Shown here: positions 33,706 through 41,030 of the stretch, in pieces | Position numbering within the stretch: position 1 is the first letter of the stretch | Layout of the letters: each line of letters starts with the position of its first letter | Origin: Chloroflexota bacterium | GTDB lineage: Bacteria > Chloroflexota > Limnocylindria > Limnocylindrales > CSP1-4 | Reading direction: 5' to 3' | Length of the DNA: 41,030 nucleotides | NCBI GenBank assembly: GCA_021812735.1 | Contig: JAKAMV010000007.1 | Coordinates: forward strand, 1-41,030 | Notes under the pieces: generated by a model | Databases searched by the model: none | Seen by the model: only the letters and a program-made list of their open reading frames with translations | What the model was told of the DNA's origin: nothing | Position numbers and translations under genes: made by a program

Positions 33706-33734
33706 GCATGCCCGGCTCCGGATGTGGTTCCGTG

Positions 33735-34034
33735 TCAGAAGGCTCGGTATTCGCCGATCGGGACCAGTGGCTGTGGGGCCGAAGGCTCGCTCAGCCATGC
33801 GCTGAGCTTGGTCTGGAACTCGCGGAAGGCGGCGATCTGCGGCAGAGGGTTCTCAGTGCCGTCCTGGAGTTCGAGCAGGATGAGGTAGGAGCCTTCCTGG
33901 GGGAGACGGTACGAGAGGTACCGCACGCCAGCTGGCTTGACCGCGTCCAGTTGGGCAAAGACGTTGGCCACGGCTTCTTCGACATCGCTGATGTGGGCGG
34001 GCTTTACGTTGGCGCGGATCAGAACTGTGCTCAC
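33735..34034 (-). CDS. Small protein resembling antibiotic-monooxygenase (ABM, dimeric alpha-beta barrel) fold
   Basis: 99 residues from GTG 34034, with GAGGAG about 10 nt upstream; the frame stays open to 34100. The sequence STVLIRANVKPAHISDVEEAVANVFAQLDAVKPAGVRYLSYRLPQEG alternates a strand, a helix and a strand as in the ferredoxin-like ABM fold; SYLILLELQDGTENPL continues it. No catalytic residue can be assigned. It lies 42 nt downstream of the AhpD-like gene in the same direction, so both are probably one operon under the ECF sigma promoter region. Confidence 0.72.
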   Translation of the reverse strand: MSTVLIRANVKPAHISDVEEAVANVFAQLDAVKPAGVRYLSYRLPQEGSYLILLELQDGTENPLPQIAAFREFQTKLSAWLSEPSAPQPLVPIGEYRAF

Positions 34035-34075
34035 GGGTTTTCGCTCCTCTCCGTGATCTGTCGGACCAGGCGGTG

Positions 34076-34546
34076 TCAGTTGGCTTGCTGCTGTGTCCAC
34101 TCACCCGAGATCTGGCTGGTGGTGACATTGATGCGGTTCCAGGCGTTGATCACGGCGATCTGGACGACCAGCGCCGCGAGGGCTGGCTCGTCGAAGTGCT
34201 CAGCGGCCTCCCGGAAGACGTAGTCAGGAACAGGGTCGGCTCGGTCCGCGAGCCGCGTGGCGGCTTCGGTCAGCGCCAGCGCCGGCCGGTCGGCATCGGT
34301 GAAGTAGGGGGCCTCCCGCCAGGCCGCGACCGAGAACAGCCGTTCGTTGGTCTCGCCGCGATTCTTGGCGCTACGGGTGTGGATGTCGATGCAGACGGCG
34401 CAGCCGTTGATCTGGCTGGCGCGCAGCTGGACGAGGTCGACCGTGGCCTTGGGCAGGCCGCCGTGGTTCGCGGCGGCACTGAGCGCTTGGAGGGCGTCGA
34501 GGACACCGGGCACGCTCAGCGCCGGGTTGTTGATCCGTGGTCGCAT
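34076..34546 (-). CDS. AhpD-like carboxymuconolactone decarboxylase family protein
   Basis: 156 residues from ATG 34546, with AGGAG 5 nt upstream. The motif INGCAVCIDIHTRSA contains C49, C52 and H56, the CxxC...H peroxidase-type centre of AhpD-like proteins. In this family the cysteine pair reduces peroxides or is used as a thiol-disulfide centre. The gene is divergent from an ECF41-type sigma gene; such sigma factors are known to be encoded next to carboxymuconolactone decarboxylase, oxidoreductase or epimerase genes, so this is its natural partner. Confidence 0.88.
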   Translation of the reverse strand: MRPRINNPALSVPGVLDALQALSAAANHGGLPKATVDLVQLRASQINGCAVCIDIHTRSAKNRGETNERLFSVAAWREAPYFTDADRPALALTEAATRLADRADPVPDYVFREAAEHFDEPALAALVVQIAVINAWNRINVTTSQISGEWTQQQAN

Positions 34547-34552
34547 AGCTCT

Positions 34553-34596
34553 CCTGTCACGTCGGCGCGGGATGGCCGGTCACCTGCTATGACAGG
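34553..34596. promoter_or_regulatory. Divergent ECF41-like promoter region
   Basis: CCTGTCA (34553-34559) and TGACAGG (34590-34596) are exact inverted copies in the 72-nt gap between the AhpD-like and sigma genes. Each reads TGTCA in the direction of one gene, like the -35 element reported for ECF41 sigma factors. A matching CGTC-type -10 at the right distance is not clear. Confidence 0.4.
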
Positions 34597-34618
34597 CGGG
34601 AGCAGGAGAACGTGACCG

Positions 34619-34768
34619 ATGGCTGAAACGACTCCGGATGAGCACTGGTTGGCCGAGCAGTTTGAGGAGCACCGGCCGCGACTGGGGGCAATCGCCTACC
34701 GGATGCTTGGTTCGCTGCCGCAGGCAGAGGACGCTGTTCAGGACGCTTGGGTGCGGCTGAGTCGCTCA
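34619..34768 (+). pseudogene. ECF41-type sigma factor, N-terminal fragment
   Basis: The first 50 codons from ATG 34619 encode the sigma region 2 of an ECF41/SigJ-type factor: WLAEQFEEHRPRLGAIAYRM followed by LGSLPQAEDAVQDAWVRLSR. After SRS the translation turns to unrelated Arg/His-rich sequence because the DNA switches to an inverted transposase fragment. Regions 2.3-4 and the C-terminal SnoaL-like extension typical of ECF41 are missing, so the factor cannot work. The formerly controlled AhpD-like gene is intact. Confidence 0.78.
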
Positions 34769-34972
34769 GGCGTCCGACATGACGAGCGTCATCACCTTGT
34801 CGCCGACGTTCGCCCGCCCGGGCTCCGCGCCGAGATCGAGCCGGCGCTCCACGAGCGCCCTGAGGCCGAGGTGCGCCGCGAGCGTCGCCGGCAGCAGGAG
34901 GCCCGCGTCGGCCACCTGTCGCGCATCGTCGAACGCCACGCCGAGGCGGTCGAGGGTGTGGGAAGATCGCAT
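34766..34972 (-). mobile_element. IS1380-family transposase, N-terminal fragment
   Basis: The minus strand encodes 68 residues: SSHTLDRLGVAFDDARQVA followed by DAGLLLPATLAAHLGLRALV and PGRANVGDKVMTLVMS, the conserved start of IS1380-type (DDE_Tnp_1-like) transposases. It stops at the junction with the sigma gene. The catalytic DDE part is absent. The pair CAGGTGC (34977-34983) and GCACCTG (35039-35045) just outside might be a leftover of an end, but no full terminal inverted repeat was found. Confidence 0.72.
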
Positions 34973-35103
34973 CCTGCAGGTGCTCCTCTGCTCCGGGCTG
35001 ATGGGTCGATCGCAACGCCATCATTCCCGTTCAGGGGGGCACCTGTTCTGCTGTACCGGATCGTGGATCAGGTCAAGGCTTCGGTGGATCCGGGCTTAGC
35101 TCC

Positions 35104-36528
35104 GATCCCGATCGACAGGGTGACTTCGGCGATCAGGCCGTCAAAGCGCACATCGACAACCTCGAGCGCGCACGCTCGATCTCGGCCGGCATCCAATCGA
35201 AGTTCCGAACGCATCGCGACCCCGGCGGGCAACCCGCGTTCGGCTTCCGGCGGTCGAGCGGCGCGCGTCCAATCCTCGAACCTGATCCCGACCACATCAG
35301 CCAAGCCGTCCACCTCTTCGAGCTCTATGGGTCGGGCCGCTTTAGCGACGACACGCTCGCGCTCGAGGCCGCCCGATTGGGCTTCGTTTCGCCTCGGACG
35401 GGCAGACCCCTGACGGCGGCAGGGATCGCGGAGCTTCTGCGCAATCCGATCTACAACGGCTACCTCTACCGCTTCCGGGGATTCTCGGACGAAGAGCGCG
35501 CTGAGGCGCCGTGGCGCACGCGCTCGGTCGGGGGACCGGCTGGCACCGAACAGGTGGTCGACCCGCCGGTGTCCGACAACCTGTGGGAGCGCGTCCAGGC
35601 GATCCGGGCCGAGCGTGCGACGGTCGGGTCCCGCTCAACGAGGGAGCGCGTCTACGTTCCCCGACTCTTCTGTCACAGCTGCGGTGCGGCGCTGTTCGGC
35701 CATGCTAGCGCGGGCCATCGGCGGATGACTCACCCACTGCCGCAATGCCAGGGCTGGACGGACGCTGCAGGCAGGCGGACCAGCTTCCGGGCCGAGATCT
35801 ACGAATGGCAGATTTCCGCTCTCATGGCGACCGCGCGCCTGGACGACGTGACCAAGACCCGAATCCTTGCAGCCCTCGGCGGCGAAGAGCCACCGATCGA
35901 CCAACGCCGCATCTCGCGGCTCGAGTCGGACCTCCGCGGGCTCGCCCTCGATAACGCCTTCGGCCGCGTCCCCGATGACGATTATCTCCGTCGGAAGGCG
36001 GAGCTCGGGCGGATGCTGGAGGAGGCGAGGCGGCCCGCCCAAGGAACGCCAGCCGTCGACCCGCGTCGCGCCCTCGGCTACTTGGAGGATCTTCGGTCAG
36101 CCTGGGACGTTGAATTGCCTCTGGCGCTCGAGCATGCGGCTGTCCGCGACGAGTACGAACGCCGGAGAGCCGAAGCGACGGCCGCCGCGTTCGAGCGGCT
36201 CGAGGCGCTGGGGCCGCTCATCGTGGAAGTCCAGCTCGCGCAGGACCCCGCCCGCGCAGTGCCGCTTGCGCTGAGCCTCCAGCCCGAACGGGCCGAACTC
36301 ATCGGTGAGCGCGCCGACGTGCTGCGGCGGCTACTCGATGGCCGGCGATCGCGGCTGTCGTGGGCCGATACGGCGGAGGCGCGGAAGAAGCGGCGCCAGC
36401 GCCATGGCGGGGGGACATTAAGGTGCATTGGTCGGGGCGAGAGGAGTAGAACCGAGCCTTTACGGGTGAACGTGCGCATCGTGGCGCGGAGTGTCGTCCG
36501 AGGTCAGCGGCTGGCAGCGGTTGGGTGA
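35104..36528 (+). pseudogene. Serine recombinase lacking its catalytic domain
   Basis: The frame is readable from about 35104 but has no start codon until TTG 35377. It contains the Recombinase domain (PAFGFRRSSGARPILEPDPD, then SPRTGRPLTAAGIAELLRNPIYNGYL), a zinc beta-ribbon (FCHSCGAALFGH...) and a long coiled-coil with many Glu/Arg (35850-36200). This is the order of large serine recombinases, which cut and join DNA at att sites. The N-terminal resolvase domain with the catalytic serine is gone; an IS fragment lies where it should be. The last 35 codons run through repeat copy C and look unrelated to the family. Confidence 0.82.
36429..36444 (-). repeat. Third copy of the repeat core (attachment-site-like)
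   Basis: TGGTCGGGGCGAGAGG is identical to the first 16 bases of copy A (31539-31554) and in the same orientation, 4.9 kb away. The next bases read agtagaacc, closer to a normal tRNA T-loop (GGTTCtAcTCC on the minus strand) than in copies A and B, but no right arm follows. It lies in the 3' end of the serine recombinase remnant. Confidence 0.6.
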
Positions 36529-37169
36529 TCCATCCGGTCGATGGCCTGTGGGGGTACCTTCCCAAGGGTGTATCGGCAGTAGTTGTACTCGTCGATCGCC
36601 TTGAGCGCGTTGCGTCCCAGCGCTGCCTCTCCGCCGAAGCCGACCGCCTGCCCGTGGGTCGAGCGCATCAGCTGCCAGTAGTCGATGTCGTCCCGCTGGT
36701 ACAGACCGTACGCCAGAGCGGCGATGGCTGCGTCCCACAGCGGGAAGAACCGAGGTGCTAGCAGGTGAAGCGCCTTGGTTGCACCCGTCTTGCCGAGAAC
36801 ATTCTCGAACGCGCGAAAGAGCTGCCGGGAAGATGCCTCGTCGGCCGCCTCCAGCGTATCGATCGAGCGGCCCCGACAGACGGCCAGCTGGGGTTCGTAC
36901 TCGTGCAGCAACCTCTCGACCGCGTCGAAATGCGCGGCATCGAATGGGTGGCGCAAGCGGCGGTAGTAGCCCTCATTCCAGGTCTGGAGCAGCACTGCGA
37001 GCCCCTCCGCGCGCGAGAACGTCGCGCCAGGAACCTCGCCGAGCTCCATCACCATCGTGGCCAGGCGATAGAACAGGTCACGGGGTTCCGCCCGCTCGAA
37101 GGTCTCGCGCGCCCAGCTCAGATCGGTCAGTGTGAGGCGATCAGGACTCCGCGGTCGACGCTGGCCCAT
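36504..37169 (-). CDS. Conserved-looking hypothetical protein
   Basis: 221 residues from ATG 37169. The composition is balanced, with clear secondary structure. The segment GKTGATKALHLLAPRFFPLWDAAIAALAYG looks like a conserved core (a helix, then FFPLWD), and ALKAIDEYNYCRYTLGK follows. I do not recognise the family or any catalytic motif; no signal peptide or membrane segment is present. The 3' end overlaps the recombinase remnant by 25 nt on the opposite strand. Likely intact; lies in the accessory part. Confidence 0.7.
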   Translation of the reverse strand: MGQRRPRSPDRLTLTDLSWARETFERAEPRDLFYRLATMVMELGEVPGATFSRAEGLAVLLQTWNEGYYRRLRHPFDAAHFDAVERLLHEYEPQLAVCRGRSIDTLEAADEASSRQLFRAFENVLGKTGATKALHLLAPRFFPLWDAAIAALAYGLYQRDDIDYWQLMRSTHGQAVGFGGEAALGRNALKAIDEYNYCRYTLGKVPPQAIDRMDHPTAASR

Positions 37170-37219
37170 GTACCCCGTGCTCCTCGTACCCGTGAAACGC
37201 TGCCTGGAGGTGGGGCCGC

Positions 37220-37756
37220 CTACACCGTACCGGGGGGTGGCACCGAGAACCCAGTGCCGCAGGATCGGCAGAACACCACGCTGAGGGTGCAGTCATTCCT
37301 GCACGAGCCCCAATCGGAGCAGGTGTGGCATTCTGGGTTGTCGTGCTCGGTGCTCGCCGGCCGCATGCAGCGGCTGCAGTACCAGGTGCCATCGCTGCGC
37401 CTTCGACCGACTTCGTAGTCGGACCAAGCGAAGTAGAAAGGGTCACGCCGGCGATAGCCGCCCCACTCCGTCTCCAGCGTGTCGCCGTCTTGGCCGTGGA
37501 GGATGCCCGCCTCGTAGTCGGCCGTGATTCGCCGTACTTCGGCCCGGCGTTCCCGATGCGCCGCCAATGCGCGATTCAGGTCAGCTTCGTCGACCATCCA
37601 CGTCCCCCCGGCCTTTGTCGCCAGAATGGACGTCTCGCCGATGAACACTGTCCCGCTGCGGTGGGCATCGCGGCGATACCACTCGTAGGCGTTCGCCGGC
37701 GCCCGCTCTTCGCTCTGCCACCTGGCTATCGCTTCGCGAAGGCTTATCTGACCCAC
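37220..37756 (-). CDS. Hypothetical protein with C-terminal cysteine-rich (zinc-binding) domain
   Basis: 178 residues from ATG 37756. The N-terminal 90 residues are helical, with ISLREAIARWQSEER resembling a helix-turn-helix-like start and TWMVDEADLNRALAAHRERR like the second half of an excisionase-type winged helix. The C-terminal 60 residues hold four CxxC or CxC-type pairs: CSRC, CHTC, C...C in SCRNDC, and CRSC. These could bind two zinc ions, as in DNA- or RNA-binding ribbons. Function unknown. Located 50 nt upstream of the 221-residue gene, in the same direction. Confidence 0.72.
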   Translation of the reverse strand: MGQISLREAIARWQSEERAPANAYEWYRRDAHRSGTVFIGETSILATKAGGTWMVDEADLNRALAAHRERRAEVRRITADYEAGILHGQDGDTLETEWGGYRRRDPFYFAWSDYEVGRRRSDGTWYCSRCMRPASTEHDNPECHTCSDWGSCRNDCTLSVVFCRSCGTGFSVPPPGTV

Positions 37757-37813
37757 GCTCCAGTCCCTCCGTGAATCACGCTCCGCGCCGTCACGCGCGT
37801 GTTGGCATCCGCC

Positions 37814-38506
37814 TCAACCCTGTCGGTAGGGATCGTGGAAGCCTGAGCACGGACGAAGACAACGATCACAGCTCAAGGGTGTACCAGGCCCCAGTTCGAC
37901 GCCAAGAGCGGCTGACAGCTGAGACATGCTGAGCGTCATCGAGTAGATGCGGGCGTTGGGGTTTGCCGGTCGGTCGACCAGCGAAAGCCCGTCAATCGAG
38001 CCTCTTGTCACCACGTGGACGCATTCGACGTCGTACATGGTCCCCGTGACGTGCTTTCGGCAGGCCGAACGGAGGCATACGTTGCACAGACTCCCGACAA
38101 GCAACCTTGGCGCCCGGTACGTCCTCCCCGTGATGTGGGAGCACATGAACGGGCTCTGGCCGCAGATCGTGCATACGCTCTCGACGTTCGAGAACTCCGG
38201 ACTGAATCCGATCCGCGTGTGGGCGAGCGCAACCGGGCAGTCCTGGACGTAGGTCCGGTGCTCGTCGCTCCAGGTCACCTGGCACCCAAAGGTAGATCTC
38301 ACCCAGGCGCCGGCGACATCGAGGCGTTCATGGGCGATGTCCATCGCTGACGTATCTTCCAGCCAATCGACGGCGGAGCGGAGGGTAGCCAGAGCGGCGC
38401 GCGCCTTCGACTCCGACTCGATCGGCTTCGATGGGAGCAATCGCATCGCCTCGTGCATCTGGCGCGTCCCGAGGCGCAGCTTCTGTTCGCCCGTGTCAGT
38501 CCTCAA
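37814..38506 (-). CDS. Hypothetical protein with cysteine/histidine metal-binding motif
   Basis: 230 residues; the start at 38506 overlaps the previous gene's end by 11 nt. The centre contains CTICGQSPFMCSHITGRTY, then LCNVCLRSACRKHVTG, and the end has SCDRCLRPCSG. The CxxC...CxHxxG pattern looks like a structural zinc site. Other parts are helical, with a C-terminal beta-rich region (RIYSMTLSMSQLSAALG). I do not recognise the family. Neighbouring genes on both sides are also unassigned, and the four lie in one direction, so an operon is likely. Confidence 0.7.
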   Translation of the reverse strand: MRTDTGEQKLRLGTRQMHEAMRLLPSKPIESESKARAALATLRSAVDWLEDTSAMDIAHERLDVAGAWVRSTFGCQVTWSDEHRTYVQDCPVALAHTRIGFSPEFSNVESVCTICGQSPFMCSHITGRTYRAPRLLVGSLCNVCLRSACRKHVTGTMYDVECVHVVTRGSIDGLSLVDRPANPNARIYSMTLSMSQLSAALGVELGPGTPLSCDRCLRPCSGFHDPYRQG

Positions 38507-38990
38507 AGAGTCGCCTCAAGCTGTCGCGGACCATCTGGGCGTTCGAGTCGGGATCGCCAGTCGCCTCCAGGGCCACCCACTCAACCTTTGCCCCATCGGG
38601 AGCTGTGACGCGACCGGCATCGAGCCGAAGTCTCGCCCGCGGACCCCATTTGCCGAGCAGCGTCGACACGACAAATACAATCCCGTCGATCGTGCTCAAG
38701 GCGGTCCGGACGTCGCCGATTGAGATCAGGATAGCCGGGAGCATCTGGTCGAGGGCGCCCTTGTGCTCCCACGACCTCGCCGAAGCGGGATCCGTCGCGT
38801 AGGCGACCTTCACTCCGGCCTCACGGAGCAGCGCCACGAAGTCGGGCGTTACGCCCGGATAGTTGCCGTCGGCCCTCGGAAACACGACGACGTCGATGTC
38901 CGAGGCGGTTTCCAGGGCCTGGACGACCTGCTCCGCGCTGGGCCGGTGACCTAGGAGGGGACCCGACGTATCGGTGGCTGTCTCAGGCAT
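38496..38990 (-). CDS. Hypothetical protein, alpha/beta fold
   Basis: 164 residues from ATG 38990. Alternating strands and helices are seen: DIDVVVFPRADG, GVKVAYATDP, ALDQMLPAILISIGDVRTALSTIDGIVFVVSTLLG, ARLRLDAGRV, VEWVALEATGD. A Rossmann- or TIR-like core is possible but no motif decides it; it may also be related to short nucleotide-binding or signalling domains. First gene of the four-gene minus-strand group, with an 11-nt overlap into the next. Confidence 0.65.
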   Translation of the reverse strand: MPETATDTSGPLLGHRPSAEQVVQALETASDIDVVVFPRADGNYPGVTPDFVALLREAGVKVAYATDPASARSWEHKGALDQMLPAILISIGDVRTALSTIDGIVFVVSTLLGKWGPRARLRLDAGRVTAPDGAKVEWVALEATGDPDSNAQMVRDSLRRLFED

Positions 38991-39167
38991 GCCTTCTCAC
39001 CCTCGTCCATTTCGCGACGAGTACGGTCTCGCTGGCGCCGGCTGTCCGCAAGCTCGTCGTCCCTGCGCCAGAAGGGTACGCTCCACGCGAGGCTCAGCGC
39101 GTGCGGACGGTCCCGGCCCCGCCGACCCTCCGAAACGAGGTCCTTTCGGCTCCCGGTGTGGGCCGGC

Positions 39168-39995
39168 TCAACTTGGGCAGGTCGGGACGGGAGAAGCATC
39201 GCCCGCAGGAGCCCAGTCTGCGAAACCCCCAGGAATCGTGTCTAGGCCGAGCAGTACGCTCTGGCCATCGCTGAAGTCGAAGCGTGCGCCGGTGACGGCA
39301 AAGCCCTTGGCATCGGCAGCAACCTGATCGCGTGCTACGTCGCCCCAGAATCGCGCGGTCACGTCCTGTTCCACCGCCACTAGAGTCACCGCTCCTGGGC
39401 CGAGGAAGACCGGAGGACTCGCGAAGTTGACCTCCTTGAGAACTTGGTCCCGCAGTTGATCGTGCGCGGGCTGGCCGGGTTCATAGCGGTCGATCCAGGC
39501 CACAAAATCGCTGGCCCGCTCAATGACGTACGTCTCGGTGCTGACCGAGAACTCGTCCGCTGACGGTATCGGGCTCCCGTGCGTGTCGATCAGCGAGTCG
39601 GAGTACGCGGGCAACGGAAGGCCCATGAACGACACGCCGACCGGCCCATTGTTGCTCACGTAGACAAGCGTCACCGAGGACGACTCCCAGTCCGCGTACC
39701 CCAGCTGCGCCACGACACAAGGGCGATCATCGAGCGGACCCGTGCCGTCGATGCGAAAGTCGACCGCGACAGATGGCCGGCTCAGCTGGGCTGACGCTGC
39801 AAACCGAATGGCCTCATCCGCCCTTGCCAAGGAGAGCAGGGATACGAGGACGCCAGCGACGGCCGCGATGGCCGCAACCCACGCGGCCGCGGCTTCAGGA
39901 CTCGCGCGGCGTAGGCCGCCCCAAGGTGACCTCACATCTGGTCCCCTCCGATTGTGCCTCCGCCCGGCGGTGCCGTCCGATGTGTTGCGCGGCAC
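39168..39995 (-). CDS. Membrane-anchored hypothetical protein
   Basis: 275 residues from GTG 39995. A basic N-terminus (RRHNRRGPDVRS) is followed by one membrane helix, AAAWVAAIAAVAGVLVSLLSLA (about 37-58), placing the remaining 215 residues outside the cell or in the envelope. The outer part is beta-rich (SVAVDFRIDGTGPLDDRPCVVAQ, VTLVYVSNNGPVGVSF). No family is recognised. Gene starts in this group are uncertain. It is separated from the next gene on the left by 177 nt. Confidence 0.6.
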   Translation of the reverse strand: MPRNTSDGTAGRRHNRRGPDVRSPWGGLRRASPEAAAAWVAAIAAVAGVLVSLLSLARADEAIRFAASAQLSRPSVAVDFRIDGTGPLDDRPCVVAQLGYADWESSSVTLVYVSNNGPVGVSFMGLPLPAYSDSLIDTHGSPIPSADEFSVSTETYVIERASDFVAWIDRYEPGQPAHDQLRDQVLKEVNFASPPVFLGPGAVTLVAVEQDVTARFWGDVARDQVAADAKGFAVTGARFDFSDGQSVLLGLDTIPGGFADWAPAGDASPVPTCPS

Positions 39996-40203
39996 TGGTC
40001 TAGCCTAGCGAAACGTGGCAACAGGAGCGACGATAGCAGCCCGCGGTCAATGCTCAGAGGTGTGCTTCGGGAACCGCAAGGACTGTCTTTCGGGACGGCT
40101 AGACTCAAGGGAGCCATGACCGACCTCTGGGCCGCTTGATTGCCGTCTCCACTCGCCTGGGACGCAGTCGCTGTCTTGCTGCGCCCGCATCCAGCCACTT
40201 GTC

Positions 40204-41030
40204 GTGCCTGACATGGACGATGGTCGCGACGCAACCCTCGGGTTCGATCTGCAGCGCCTGATCATCTCGCTTGCTGAGGACAACTTCCCGGATCTCGCCG
40301 ACTCGTCCCTTTTCGCGACCGGTTTCGAATCGATGTCCTCCGTAGTGCCGACCGTCTGGTTCTTCGGCTCTCAGCGCTCCGCGGCTCCGGTGTCCCGGTC
40401 GTGGGGACCTTCGACGACGATGGAGAGCGGCGTGCGCTGGCCGAGGCGATCCTCAGCGGAGCTGAACCGGCATCCCGCATCACCGGGGATCCGGACTGGT
40501 ACGGCCCGCTCGTCTTCAGCTACTTCGGGGAGCAGGTCGATGGCCAGCTGTCCTGGACCCCGCTAGCCCAATCGTTGATCGCCTGGCTGAACGTCGCGGC
40601 GATTCCGCGAGTGCTGCAGCTGAACGTCGCCAGGGTCCAACGTGCGATCCCGACACCGCCCTCGTTCGACGCCGTACGCCTGCTTCGCGCGACATTCATC
40701 ATCGATGATGGGGCTCGGCAGGGAACCGGCTTTGCGCGCGAGGCAGTCGGACTTGTCACCTGCGCACATTGTCCTTGAGCCCGGCTCCTACGCATATCGA
40801 TCCGACACACCCTGGCGGCCTCTGCCAGTGAAGATTCGTCGCACGAATCGGGATCTCGACGTCGCGGTGGTCGAGGTGGACGGTCTCGAGCTGGAGGCTC
40901 TCCCCCGTGGAAGCGCCGACGGACTGCAGATCAACTCGCATGTCGCAGTTATCGGTTTCCCCAATTACCGTCCAGGCGACAGCGGGGTACTCGTGCCCGG
41001 GTTGGTGGTGGGTTTCCGCCCTCAGATCGG
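40204..41030 (+). pseudogene. Trypsin-like serine protease gene broken by two frameshifts (3' partial)
   Basis: Three frames in succession give one protein-like sequence. Frame 1 from 40204 gives MDDGRDATLGFDLQRLI up to about LADSSLF (40311). Frame 3 then continues RDRFRIDVLRSADRLVLRLS and GSGVPVVGTFDDDGERRALA as far as GLVTCAH (about 40762). Frame 2 takes over with IVLEPGSYAYRS and DLDVAVVEV to the window end. GTGF...VTCAHIV and DLDVAVV are the histidine and aspartate motifs of trypsin-like peptidases; the serine would lie beyond the edge. The N-terminal 180 residues are not identified. Sequencing errors could explain the shifts, but the surroundings favour decay. Confidence 0.6.

Noticed and set aside
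31539..36444. Classical integron cassettes.
   Set aside because: No tyrosine integron integrase is in the window and the repeats lack the GTTRRRY/RYYYAAC core boxes.
38951..39199. Short frames in the 177-nt gap between two accessory genes.
   Set aside because: They overlap supported genes at both ends and have no family resemblance.
1..41030. CRISPR array or prophage.
   Set aside because: No regularly spaced repeats were seen, and no phage structural or packaging genes.

Overview
This is about 41 kb of very GC-rich chromosomal DNA. The coding style (frequent GTG starts, 4-nt stop/start overlaps, several genes whose -10 box lies only 7-10 nt before the start codon) and the gene content (a cytoplasm-facing narGHJI operon, LAL-type regulator, many hybrid PAS kinases, VapBC-type modules) fit an uncultured Chloroflexota (Limnocylindria-like) or a deep-branching actinobacterium. 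No marker gene is present, so that placement is inference. Roughly 1-30.3 kb reads as stable chromosome, and 30.3-41.0 kb as accessory DNA with visibly lower GC, gene remnants and mobile-element scars.

Layout. 1-5.5 kb: the 3' part of an unusual E2-E3 fusion of a 2-oxoacid dehydrogenase complex, a trans-sulfuration PLP enzyme, a truncated AAA ATPase, a MarR regulator and an SRPBCC protein. 5.6-6.3 kb: an AbrB/PIN toxin-antitoxin pair. 6.4-15.2 kb: a complete respiratory nitrate module (narI, narJ, narH, narG on the minus strand, headed by a Cys-rich HTH regulator, with narK divergent). The regulator and narK share a palindromic ATTATAAT. 15.3-28.1 kb: a signalling block with a REC-GAF-EAL c-di-GMP phosphodiesterase, three hybrid PAS histidine kinases, a LAL-type LuxR ATPase and a small secreted protein. 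28.2-30.3 kb: a lipoprotein and a Phd/PIN toxin-antitoxin pair with direct repeats at its start. 30.6-31.4 kb: a pentapeptide-repeat-like protein.

The accessory part (31.5-41.0 kb) holds the most unusual structure. Two 73-74-nt folded, tRNA-like elements lie in direct orientation on either side of a Fic-domain gene. A third, 16-bp copy identical to the first 16 bases of copy one sits at the 3' end of a serine recombinase remnant. The 16-mer, read on the minus strand, looks like the 3' end of a tRNA-Pro with CCA. Between them are a MerR remnant, a small monooxygenase-like protein, an AhpD-like protein with its ECF41-type sigma gene cut off after about 50 codons by an IS1380-type transposase fragment, and the recombinase without its catalytic domain. 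Four tightly packed minus-strand genes follow (two with cysteine-rich putative zinc-binding motifs), then a membrane-anchored protein. A trypsin-like protease gene broken by two frameshifts runs off the right edge.

The nitrate operon is self-contained: the regulator probably senses redox state or an Fe-S/metal signal and is translationally coupled to narG, and NarK supplies or exports nitrate/nitrite. The kinases and c-di-GMP phosphodiesterase are orphan-like signalling proteins with no visible dedicated targets, except possibly the adjacent secreted protein.
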